Positions 1 to 5,544 of a stretch of DNA of 6,744 nt are shown piece by piece. Origin of the DNA: an uncultured Christensenellaceae bacterium (GTDB lineage Bacteria; Bacillota; Clostridia; Christensenellales; Borkfalkiaceae); the NCBI GenBank assembly GCA_910587625.1, contig CAJUMW010000004.1, forward strand, positions 47,322 through 54,065, in the 5' to 3' direction. How positions within the stretch are numbered: the first letter of the stretch is position 1; every line of letters starts with the position of its first letter. The notes below the pieces were generated by a model. It saw only the letters and a program-made list of their open reading frames with translations, was not told the DNA's origin and did not search any database. The position numbers were made by a program, and so were the translations under genes.

Positions 1-2
1 AG

Positions 3-536
3 GGATATAGATTTACAGGTTGGAGCGACGGTCTAACATCTCCGTACAGAACGGACACAAAAGTGGAAGAAAGCAAAACGCTGACGGCGCACTTTGAAAA
101 GATAGAGTATGTGACAGTAAATTATGTTGCTTTCGAGGGCGGTTATATCTGCGGCAACCTGAAACAGACAGTCGAAGTCGGCAGCGATTGTTCGCAGGTT
201 AGCGCGATAGCCGACGAGGGATATAGATTTACAGGTTGGAGCGACGGTCTAACATCTCCGTACAGAACGGATACAAAAGTAGAAGAAAGCAAAACGTTGA
301 CGGCGCACTTTGAAAAGAAAGAGTATGTGACAGTAAATTATGTTGCTTCCAAGGGCGGTTTTGTATATGGAAATCTTAAACAGACTGTCGAGGCGGGTAA
401 CGATTGCACGTTGGTTTATGCGGTTGCCGACAATGGCTACAGGTTTGTCGAGTGGAGCGACGGCTTAAAAACAGCTCAGAGGTTGGATGTTCAAGTTTTT
501 GAAAGCCAAATAATAACCGCGCGGTTTGAAAAGATA
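3..536 (+). repeat. Tandem 216-bp (72-residue) coding repeats
   Basis: One partial and two full units are seen: 3-104 (3' part of a unit), 105-320 and 321-536. The period is 216 bp, so it stays in frame. Bases 1 to about 143 and 217 to about 359 differ at only six positions by eye, while the rest of the units has diverged clearly. That patchy identity suggests recent unit duplication or gene conversion. Each unit encodes a Y-V-T-V-N-Y-V-A strand, a G-Y-R-F-x-x-W-S-D-G core and a T-A-x-F-E-K end. Confidence 0.9.
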
Positions 537-1514
537 AACGTTTTGTTTTATTCGGATAATCTGCTTGTAAGGCAGTATGCTTTGAGCGACTTTAAAACGT
601 TGGATATAAGCAAGATAGTGGGATACGCGTCCTGTAAAACTTTTGCAGGCTGGGAATTTATCGGTTACTATGTAGGCTATAACGGCGCAGACCCATTGCC
701 GCTTATAAAAACTTATTTTACAGCGGAAAGCGATATACCAGACATTACGTTGAACGCAGTATATGAAAATAAAGAGGGAAGCGGCCCACAGGATTATAAG
801 ACAATTGCCCACGGTCTTGGCGGACTTAACGGGAAAGCATATATAAATTCAAAGCAGTCATTCGAGTACTATTATAATCTCGGGCAAAGGTTTTTCGAGG
901 CGGATATCAATATAACTCTTGATAATAAAATCGTTGTTGACCATGATGTTGGGCCCAAAAATTATACTTACGAGCAATTTAAGGCAAGAGCAACCGAGGG
1001 CTATACTCCTTTGGATTTGGACGATTTTTTAAATTTAGTCAACGAGTATTCCGACGTTACGGTTGATTTGGACGTGCTTAGCGTGTATTACGGCAACAAC
1101 GCGGAAATTGACGAAAACTACCGCATTCTATTCAGTGAAATCGACAGAGTTTTGCGTAAAATCGACTCGACGGCAAGTTTATACGACAGATTGATACTTG
1201 AAATTTTGCCCAACTCTAAAACAGAGATGTTCAATATTGCCAAAGAATACTGTTCCTTCAAAAATTTTCTATATGCGGAGTATTACGACAGTACTTCTCC
1301 CATAAACGATGACAACATTGTAAAGATAAGCGAATGGTGCGTAGAGAACGGCGTTTTCTATTTATCAATCGGAAATGTGACAAAGAAGTGGGTGGAGATA
1401 TTTCACAGCTACGGAATATACGTAGCAGTTTTTACCTATAACGACCCCATTGTTATGTACAACTATTTCGACTTAGGCGTCGACTGTATATTTACGGATT
1501 TTACGTTTATGTAA
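3..1514 (+). CDS. Surface/secreted protein with InlB-B-like repeats and a C-terminal GDPD-like phosphodiesterase domain (5' partial)
   Basis: The frame is open from the window edge, so the start, any signal peptide and any more repeats lie upstream; the GTG at 63 is not a believable start. Up to 536 it encodes 72-residue repeats with G-Y-R-F-x-x-W-S-D-G cores, resembling divergent InlB B-repeats of Gram-positive surface proteins. A diverged linker, possibly another repeat, runs to about 780. From 801 the protein matches glycerophosphodiester phosphodiesterase/PI-PLC-like TIM barrels: I-A-H (His at 810), Y-I-N-S, E-x-D (Glu 897, Asp 903), V-V-D-H-D (His 942) and a terminal I-F-T-D-F. These are the usual metal and catalytic positions, but the Arg after the first His is Gly. 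Likely activity is hydrolysis of glycerophosphodiesters or phosphoinositides outside the cell; substrate unknown. A terminator follows 14 bases after the stop, so it ends its own transcription unit. Domain call good, exact function uncertain. Confidence 0.8.
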   Translation, partial: GYRFTGWSDGLTSPYRTDTKVEESKTLTAHFEKIEYVTVNYVAFEGGYICGNLKQTVEVGSDCSQVSAIADEGYRFTGWSDGLTSPYRTDTKVEESKTLTAHFEKKEYVTVNYVASKGGFVYGNLKQTVEAGNDCTLVYAVADNGYRFVEWSDGLKTAQRLDVQVFESQIITARFEKINVLFYSDNLLVRQYALSDFKTLDISKIVGYASCKTFAGWEFIGYYVGYNGADPLPLIKTYFTAESDIPDITLNAVYENKEGSGPQDYKTIAHGLGGLNGKAYINSKQSFEYYYNLGQRFFEADINITLDNKIVVDHDVGPKNYTYEQFKARATEGYTPLDLDDFLNLVNEYSDVTVDLDVLSVYYGNNAEIDENYRILFSEIDRVLRKIDSTASLYDRLILEILPNSKTEMFNIAKEYCSFKNFLYAEYYDSTSPINDDNIVKISEWCVENGVFYLSIGNVTKKWVEIFHSYGIYVAVFTYNDPIVMYNYFDLGVDCIFTDFTFM

Positions 1515-1527
1515 AAAAGCGAGCAGT

Positions 1528-1554
1528 AAAAGGAAGCTTAATTGCTTCCTTTTT
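1528..1554 (+). terminator. Intrinsic terminator after the repeat/GDPD gene
   Basis: AGGAAGC (1531-1537) pairs with GCTTCCT (1544-1550) across a six-base loop. The stem extends through flanking A/T pairs to 1528 and 1553, and the 3' arm runs into T residues. It lies directly after the stop at 1512-1514 and separates this gene from the recombinase module. Confidence 0.85.
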
Positions 1555-1578
1555 AATTGTGTATATTAAAATTAGATA

Positions 1579-1770
1579 ATGGGAAAAATTCTCGATATGA
1601 GAAAAAATCACGATAAATTCGACGAAATTTTAAATAAAGTTGAAAGGCAAGACGTTAAGCTTGACTTCAAAATTAACGATACGCGCGTTCGCGTCAAATT
1701 TTCAAAGCAGTCCGACGCGCCGACAATAGAAGATTTGCTGGCAAAAATTGCCAACTCAAAACGCATTTAA
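1579..1770 (+). CDS. Small protein upstream of the recombinase; weakly TnpW-like
   Basis: A 63-residue charged protein without signal peptide or membrane segment. Its N-terminal half is Lys/Asp-rich and probably helical. The C-terminal half reads K-I-N-D-T-R-V-R-V-K-F, then T-I-E-D-L-L-A-K-I, which resembles the strand-then-helix pattern of TnpW, a protein of ~60 residues encoded beside TnpX-type recombinases in Tn4451-like elements. It lies just upstream of such a recombinase in the same direction, which supports the idea, but the similarity is short and judged by eye. A small accessory or directionality factor is an alternative. The ATG at 1579 has no clear Shine-Dalgarno; the in-frame ATG at 1597 is also possible. 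That it is a gene is likely, its role is unproven. Confidence 0.55.
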   Translation: MGKILDMRKNHDKFDEILNKVERQDVKLDFKINDTRVRVKFSKQSDAPTIEDLLAKIANSKRI

Positions 1771-1775
1771 CGCGC

Positions 1776-1804
1776 TTGCAAGCAAAATATAGCCGCGCTA
1801 TAAT
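1776..1804 (+). promoter_or_regulatory. Candidate recombinase promoter with a palindrome over the -35
   Basis: TTGCAA (1776-1781) is followed by a 17-base spacer and a perfect TATAAT (1799-1804), placing a start near 1811, about 75 bases before the preferred recombinase ATG. The 10-bp perfect palindrome GCTTGCAAGC (1774-1783) covers the -35 and could be an operator. Four of six bases match the -35 consensus. No regulator is identified. Confidence 0.5.
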
Positions 1805-1885
1805 TAAAATGTGTTAAAGTATAAAGTAATTAAATGCGGCTTCTTATAGTCGCGTTTGGTTATGCATATGTCCGCAACAGTACAT

Positions 1886-3565
1886 ATGGCAAGAACAAGC
1901 AAATACAACAACGAAAATACAGCGCCATACAGCCTAAAACCCAAGTGGCGAGCAGGGCTGTATATCCGTCTGTCGCGAGAGGACGGGGACAGAGCAGAGA
2001 GCGAAAGCGTTTCCTCACAGCGCGCAATTTTGCAAAAGTTTGTCGACGATAATCCCGAAATTACATTTTCCGATTACTATATTGACGACGGTTGGAGCGG
2101 CACCGACTTTGAGCGACCTTCCTTTTGCAGAATGCTTGCGGACGTCACGGGTAAAAAAATCAACTGTGTTGTTGTAAAGGATTTGTCACGTTTCGGCAGA
2201 AATTACGTCGAATCGGGCAAATATCTCGAAACGGTGTTCCCACTGTTCGACGTGCGCTTTATAGCGGTAAACGACGGGGTTGACAGCTATGCAAATCCCC
2301 AGTCTATGAATAACGTAATAGTGCCGTTTAAAAATATCATAAACGACGAGTACTGCCGTGACATCTCCGTAAAGGTTCGCTCGGCGTTGGATATACGGCG
2401 CAGGCAGGGAAAGTTTATAGGTTCATTTGCAGCTTACGGCTATAAAAAGGACCCCGGCGACCACAGTCGTCTGATAATTGACGAAACGGCGGCACAAACC
2501 GTGCGCGAAATTTTTCAAAAGTTTTTAACGGGGCACAGCATTATGGGCATAGCTCGCGAACTCAACGCGCGGGCAATCCCCAACCCGTCGGCTTATAAGG
2601 TGCGCAGCGGCTTGAATTGCGTAAAAAGCGGCACTCTTTGGTGCGACACAACCGTCCGCAGAATTCTTAAAAACGAGGTGTATATAGGCAATCTTGTTCA
2701 GAAAAAGAACGAGGTAATAAGCCACAAGCTTCACGTCTGCAAACCCGTAGCCGAACAGAACAGAATAAGGGTGGAAAACACGCACGAGGCAATAATTTGT
2801 GTAGAGGACTTCGAAAAGACTCGTGCGCTATTGGCAAGGGATACTCGCATATCTCCGACAAGCAAAACTCTGTCGGTATTTTCCGGCTTTATAAAATGCG
2901 CCGATTGCGGCAGAGCTATGCAAAAGCGCACGGTCAAACAGCCGTATAAAACATACGACTACTATGTGTGCTCCACATATAAAAAATCGCGGCAAAGCTG
3001 TTCAAAGCACGCCGTTCGTAGCGACGAGCTCGAAAAAACAGTGCTTGCCTTTCTCAATAAATATATAGGCGTAGCGGTAGACTTCGACAGGTTGACTAAA
3101 TTGATCGAAGCCTCGCAAAAAACACTGAAAGCAGCGGTAAAAATTGACGACGAGCTAAAAAAATGCGAGCGTGAAATTATAAAGATAAAGGGCAATATAT
3201 TGGATTTGTATCCCGATTATAAGGACGGGATTATTGACAGAGAGCAGTATTTTGCACTTAAAGAAAGATACGAAAACTCGGTAAATACTCTTGAAGCAAC
3301 TGTTGAAAGGCTTAAAGCCCAACTTGAAAAGGTTAAAGACGGCAAAGGAGGCGGCAACGAGTTTATTTCGGTTTTTAAAAAGCATAGGGGACTTGCCGTT
3401 CTTACCCGTGAAGTTGTGGTTGAATTGATAGAAAACATATTTATTCAAGCCGACGGCGGCATCGAAATTCATTTAAAATTCAAGGACTCGTATGACGCCG
3501 CGCGAGAATACTTTTCCGAAAGCAAAAACCAACCTGCCGCTATTGACAAAAAAGTAATAAAGTGA
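1886..3565 (+). CDS. Large serine recombinase, TnpX/TndX-like
   Basis: Catalyses site-specific integration or excision through a 5'-phosphoserine link to DNA. With the start at 1886 it has 559 residues. The resolvase catalytic domain (about 23-170) has the nucleophile in Y-I-R-L-S (Ser30), then S-V-S-S-Q-R and D-L-S-R-F-G-R. A recombinase DNA-binding domain follows (about 184-290), then a zinc ribbon (C-A-D-C at 338/341, further Cys at 362 and 372), a Lys/Glu-rich coiled coil (about 420-485) and a C-terminal L-T-R-E-V-V-x-E-L-I-E-N-I segment like DUF4368. This is the full layout of Tn4451/Tn5397-type recombinases, so the gene appears intact. Starts at 1856 (TTG), 1862 and 1868 are also in frame; 1886 is preferred because the family often begins Met-Ala-Arg-x-Ser, and no start has a good Shine-Dalgarno. 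The gene end overlaps the glf promoter. It is the likely agent of the spoVAD interruption downstream. Confidence 0.93.
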   Translation: MARTSKYNNENTAPYSLKPKWRAGLYIRLSREDGDRAESESVSSQRAILQKFVDDNPEITFSDYYIDDGWSGTDFERPSFCRMLADVTGKKINCVVVKDLSRFGRNYVESGKYLETVFPLFDVRFIAVNDGVDSYANPQSMNNVIVPFKNIINDEYCRDISVKVRSALDIRRRQGKFIGSFAAYGYKKDPGDHSRLIIDETAAQTVREIFQKFLTGHSIMGIARELNARAIPNPSAYKVRSGLNCVKSGTLWCDTTVRRILKNEVYIGNLVQKKNEVISHKLHVCKPVAEQNRIRVENTHEAIICVEDFEKTRALLARDTRISPTSKTLSVFSGFIKCADCGRAMQKRTVKQPYKTYDYYVCSTYKKSRQSCSKHAVRSDELEKTVLAFLNKYIGVAVDFDRLTKLIEASQKTLKAAVKIDDELKKCEREIIKIKGNILDLYPDYKDGIIDREQYFALKERYENSVNTLEATVERLKAQLEKVKDGKGGGNEFISVFKKHRGLAVLTREVVVELIENIFIQADGGIEIHLKFKDSYDAAREYFSESKNQPAAIDKKVIK

Positions 3566-3571
3566 TATAAT
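3543..3571 (+). promoter_or_regulatory. Consensus housekeeping promoter for glf, inside the recombinase 3' end
   Basis: TTGACA (3543-3548), a 17-base spacer and TATAAT (3566-3571) form a perfect sigma-A consensus. The -35 and most of the spacer lie in the last codons of the recombinase gene, whose stop ends at 3565. Only seven bases (3572-3578) separate the -10 from the glf ATG, so transcription should begin at or beside the start codon. Confidence 0.85.
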
Positions 3572-3578
3572 ATTATTT

Positions 3579-4679
3579 ATGAAAAAATACGATTATTTAG
3601 TTGTAGGAGCAGGACTGTTCGGCGCAATTTTTGCGCACGAGGCGGTCAAAAAAGGCAAAAAAGTATTGGTTATAGATAAGCGCCCCAACGTTGCAGGCAA
3701 CATCTATACCGAGGAGATAGAGGGCATAAACGTACACAAGTACGGCGCGCATATCTTCCATACCAACAATAAAGAAGTGTGGAATTATATAACGCAGTTT
3801 ACCGAGTTCAACCGTTACACAAACTCTCCGGTTGCAAACTACAATGGGGAGCTGTACTCGCTGCCCTTCAATATGTACACGTTCAATAAAATGTGGGGGG
3901 TAGTTACGCCCGAGCAAGCCGAGGCAAAAATCAAATCCCAGCGCGAAGCTGCCGGAATAACCGAGCCCAAAAATCTTGAAGAACAGGCAATATCGCTTGT
4001 AGGAACGGATATTTACGAAAAATTGATTAAGGGTTATACGCAAAAACAGTGGGGCAGACCTTGCACCGAGCTGCCCTCTTTTATAATCAAACGCTTGCCG
4101 GTAAGGCTTACTTTCGACAACAATTATTTCAACGCTCTCTATCAGGGCATACCTATGGGCGGCTATACTAAGCTTATTGAAAACATTCTTGAAAACATTG
4201 AAGTCCGCCTCAATTGCGACTATCTCGAAAACAGGGACGAGCTCGATAAACTTGCCGACAAAATAGTTTATACGGGCGCAATCGACGCTTACTTCGGTTT
4301 TAAGTACGGCGCTTTGGAATACAGAAGCGTAAGATTCGAAACCGAGGTCTTGGATAAGCCCAATTTCCAAGGTAACGCCGTCGTCAATTATACCGACGCG
4401 GAAACGCCGTTTACGCGTATTATCGAGCATAAATTTTTCGAGTTCGGAACTCAGCCCAAGACGGTTATAAGCCGCGAATACAGCTCGGAGTGGAAACTCG
4501 GCGATGAGCCCTACTATCCCGTAAACGATGAGAAAAACGGAGAGCTTTACGCTAAGTATAAGGCGCTTGCCGACGAGGAAAAACAAGTTATTTTCGGCGG
4601 TAGGCTCGGGGAATATAAGTATTACGATATGGATAAGGTAATCGAGTCGGCTTTAAGCCTCTGTAAAAAACAATTATAA
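3579..4679 (+). CDS. glf: UDP-galactopyranose mutase
   Basis: A cytoplasmic flavoenzyme that interconverts UDP-galactopyranose and UDP-galactofuranose, supplying galactofuranose for surface glycans. At 366 residues it matches the usual bacterial length. The N-terminus carries the FAD-binding G-x-G-x-x-G (Gly10, 12, 15), then R-P-N-V-A-G-N and Y-G-A-H-I-F-H-T. The centre has Q-K-Q-W-G-R-P (Trp158) and L-P-V-R (Arg176), and the C-terminal part has P-F-T-R (Arg280) and F-G-G-R-L-G-E-Y-K-Y-Y-D-M-D. The arginines match those known to contact the substrate diphosphate. The ATG at 3579 is the natural start, but no Shine-Dalgarno precedes it and a consensus promoter sits directly upstream, so a leaderless mRNA is likely. 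It begins 13 bases after the recombinase stop and ends at its own terminator. No glycosyltransferase is next to it, so it looks like cargo of the recombinase element. Identity is nearly certain. Confidence 0.96.
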   Translation: MKKYDYLVVGAGLFGAIFAHEAVKKGKKVLVIDKRPNVAGNIYTEEIEGINVHKYGAHIFHTNNKEVWNYITQFTEFNRYTNSPVANYNGELYSLPFNMYTFNKMWGVVTPEQAEAKIKSQREAAGITEPKNLEEQAISLVGTDIYEKLIKGYTQKQWGRPCTELPSFIIKRLPVRLTFDNNYFNALYQGIPMGGYTKLIENILENIEVRLNCDYLENRDELDKLADKIVYTGAIDAYFGFKYGALEYRSVRFETEVLDKPNFQGNAVVNYTDAETPFTRIIEHKFFEFGTQPKTVISREYSSEWKLGDEPYYPVNDEKNGELYAKYKALADEEKQVIFGGRLGEYKYYDMDKVIESALSLCKKQL

Positions 4680-4689
4680 AAGTCAAAAC

Positions 4690-4729
4690 GGACGAACGCA
4701 AAAAAAGGCGTTCGTCCTTATTTTTATTT
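4690..4729 (+). terminator. Strong intrinsic terminator after glf, just before the spoVAD junction
   Basis: GGACGAACGC (4690-4699) pairs perfectly with GCGTTCGTCC (4708-4717) across an eight-base A-rich loop, followed by a T-rich tail (4718-4729). It ends glf transcription about 25-35 bases before the spoVAD-derived sequence begins, so element transcripts would not reach spoVAE. Confidence 0.9.
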
Positions 4730-4744
4730 AATTTTCTTTTGTTC

Positions 4745-4775
4745 GTAATTGACATTTACCCCTGCCGCGGCAGAC
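4745..4775. other. spoVAD: Putative attachment junction within spoVAD
   Basis: Similarity to SpoVAD begins at the codons for T/A-P-A-A-A-D-T-I (4758 onward); just upstream the frame meets a TAA stop at 4746-4748 and then the glf terminator. The 12-bp perfect palindrome CTGCCGCGGCAG (4762-4773) lies at the junction within the conserved Pro-Ala-Ala-Ala codons. Serine integrase sites are commonly imperfect palindromes around a two-base core, so the crossover may lie here. The exact core cannot be fixed without the other junction. Confidence 0.5.
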
Positions 4776-5144
4776 ACCATAATTCAGCATTTTAAGGATA
4801 CGGGCACCAATCCCGAGGACTACGATATGATTTTGACGGGTGATTTGGGCGCTTTGGGCAGTCGCATCGTCAAGGATTTGACTTGGGAAAAGGGCTATGA
4901 CATCTCTGAAAACCACGTCGATTGCGGAGAAATAGTCTATAAAGTTATCGAAAAAGAATTTCAAGGCGGCAGCGGGGCAGGTTGCTCGGCTACGGTGTTA
5001 AACTCGTACATTCTCACTAAAATGAATGCGGGGCTATATAAGCGCATACTTTTTGCCGCTACGGGAGCTTTACTTTCCACCGTGTCGTCAGGTCAGGGAG
5101 AAAGCATACCATGCATAAGCCATGCCGTGCAGTTGGAGGTCTGA
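4749..5144 (+). CDS. spoVAD: SpoVAD C-terminal fragment, interrupted at the 5' side
   Basis: SpoVAD is a thiolase-fold protein of the SpoVA complex that binds dipicolinic acid and takes part in its uptake into the forespore. The family has about 338 residues; here only the C-terminal ~128 are present. Similarity starts at T-P-A-A-A-D-T-I (residues 4-11 from the TTG at 4749) and continues with D-Y-D-M-I-L-T-G-D-L, G-G-S-G-A-G-C-S-A (73-81), A-T-G-A-L-L-S and G-E-S-I-P-C-I-S-H-A-V. This part has no frameshift and looks under selection until recently. The TTG has no Shine-Dalgarno and is probably not a real start; about 210 N-terminal residues are missing and should lie beyond the element. The stop is two bases before the spoVAE ATG, as in an ordinary spoVA operon. 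It may be restored by excision, be a dead remnant, or reflect a misassembly. Confidence 0.88.
   Translation: MTFTPAAADTIIQHFKDTGTNPEDYDMILTGDLGALGSRIVKDLTWEKGYDISENHVDCGEIVYKVIEKEFQGGSGAGCSATVLNSYILTKMNAGLYKRILFAATGALLSTVSSGQGESIPCISHAVQLEV
5135..5139 (+). promoter_or_regulatory. spoVAE: Shine-Dalgarno that sets the spoVAE start
   Basis: GGAGG lies seven bases before the ATG at 5147, inside the last codons of spoVAD. It selects this ATG over an upstream in-frame start at 5111 and indicates translational coupling. Confidence 0.9.
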
Positions 5145-5146
5145 TT

Positions 5147-5530
5147 ATGGAAGCGGAAATGCTTGATATATTTTTACAGTTTTTAAAGGCTTTTGCGGTA
5201 GGGGGTGGAATATGCCTTATCGCTCAGATAATAATAAATTTTACCGACCTTACCGCAGGTAAAATATTGGTATATTTTATGCTTGCGGGCATAGTTCTTA
5301 CGGCAATAGGTCTGTACCAGCCTCTCGTCGAGTTTGCCGGCGCAGGTGCTACCGTGCCCATTTCCGGCTTTGGCTATCTACTTGCAAACGGCGCGATAAA
5401 GGGTGCGGAAAAGGGCTTTTTTTCTGCTATAACGGGCTCTTTGAGCGCGGCAAGCGCAGGTGTTACAGCGGCGGTTGTGTTCGCATTTTTAATGGCTTTA
5501 ATTTTTAAATCAAGAACCAAGCGCAACTGA
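5147..5530 (+). CDS. spoVAE: Stage V sporulation protein AE (SpoVAE/SpoVAEb)
   Basis: A small integral membrane protein of the SpoVA channel for dipicolinic acid in the spore inner membrane. It has 127 residues, close to the ~116 of SpoVAEb. Likely membrane segments are at about 14-31, 39-58 and 101-121. The family signature is clear: G-L-Y-Q-P-L-V-E-F-A-G-A-G-A-T-V-P-I-S-G-F-G (55-76), an A-I-K-G-A-E-K-G helix, and a C-terminal S-A-G-V-T-A-A-V-V-F-x-F hairpin ending in a basic tail. The gene follows spoVAD by two bases and has its own good ribosome site. In intact operons it is transcribed from the spoVA promoter upstream of the spoVAC/AD region, normally sigma-G dependent; here the interruption and the glf terminator separate it from any such promoter, and no other convincing promoter is seen before it. 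Confidence 0.95.
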   Translation: MEAEMLDIFLQFLKAFAVGGGICLIAQIIINFTDLTAGKILVYFMLAGIVLTAIGLYQPLVEFAGAGATVPISGFGYLLANGAIKGAEKGFFSAITGSLSAASAGVTAAVVFAFLMALIFKSRTKRN

Positions 5531-5538
5531 CATACAAT
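5531..5538 (+). promoter_or_regulatory. yunB: Candidate sigma-E -10 element for yunB
   Basis: CATACAAT equals the -10 consensus of the mother-cell sporulation factor sigma-E. It ends six bases before the yunB ATG, so the transcript would start at or near the ATG. The -35 region (about 5510-5517) matches the sigma-E consensus poorly, which lowers confidence. In Bacillus subtilis yunB belongs to the sigma-E regulon, which supports the call. Confidence 0.55.
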
Positions 5539-5544
5539 ATTTAT

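Larger units (their letters stand above)
1..4757. mobile_element. Probable recombinase-borne integrated element (right part; left end outside window)
   Basis: Inferred from three facts: a complete TnpX/TndX-like serine recombinase, a TnpW-like small gene beside it, and an abrupt switch at about 4755-4764 into the middle of spoVAD. glf is probably cargo. The repeat/GDPD gene is included only because no boundary is visible between it and the recombinase; the element could begin after 1554. The other end, with the N-terminal half of spoVAD, is not in the window. No tyrosine integrase, IS transposase or conjugation gene is seen here. Confidence 0.6.

Noticed and set aside
465..812. A 115-residue minus-strand frame inside the repeat/GDPD gene
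   Set aside because: Antisense to a gene with clear domains; no recognisable motif.
1865..1888. Two CATATG copies 12 bases apart at the recombinase start
   Set aside because: Short self-complementary hexamers in AT-rich DNA; pairing does not extend and they fall on alternative start codons, so chance is likely.
1834..2052. A 72-residue plus-strand frame beginning before the recombinase
   Set aside because: It overlaps the recombinase catalytic domain in another frame and its sequence is basic and low in features; no ribosome site.
3597..4586. A 329-residue open frame on the minus strand across glf
   Set aside because: It lies wholly antisense to a clear UDP-galactopyranose mutase, has no recognisable domain, and comes from codon bias leaving few stops.
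4749..4783. TTGACA at 4749-4754 as a promoter for the spoVAD remnant
   Set aside because: The only -10-like hexamer (CATAAT at 4778-4783) is 23 bases away, too far for a normal promoter.
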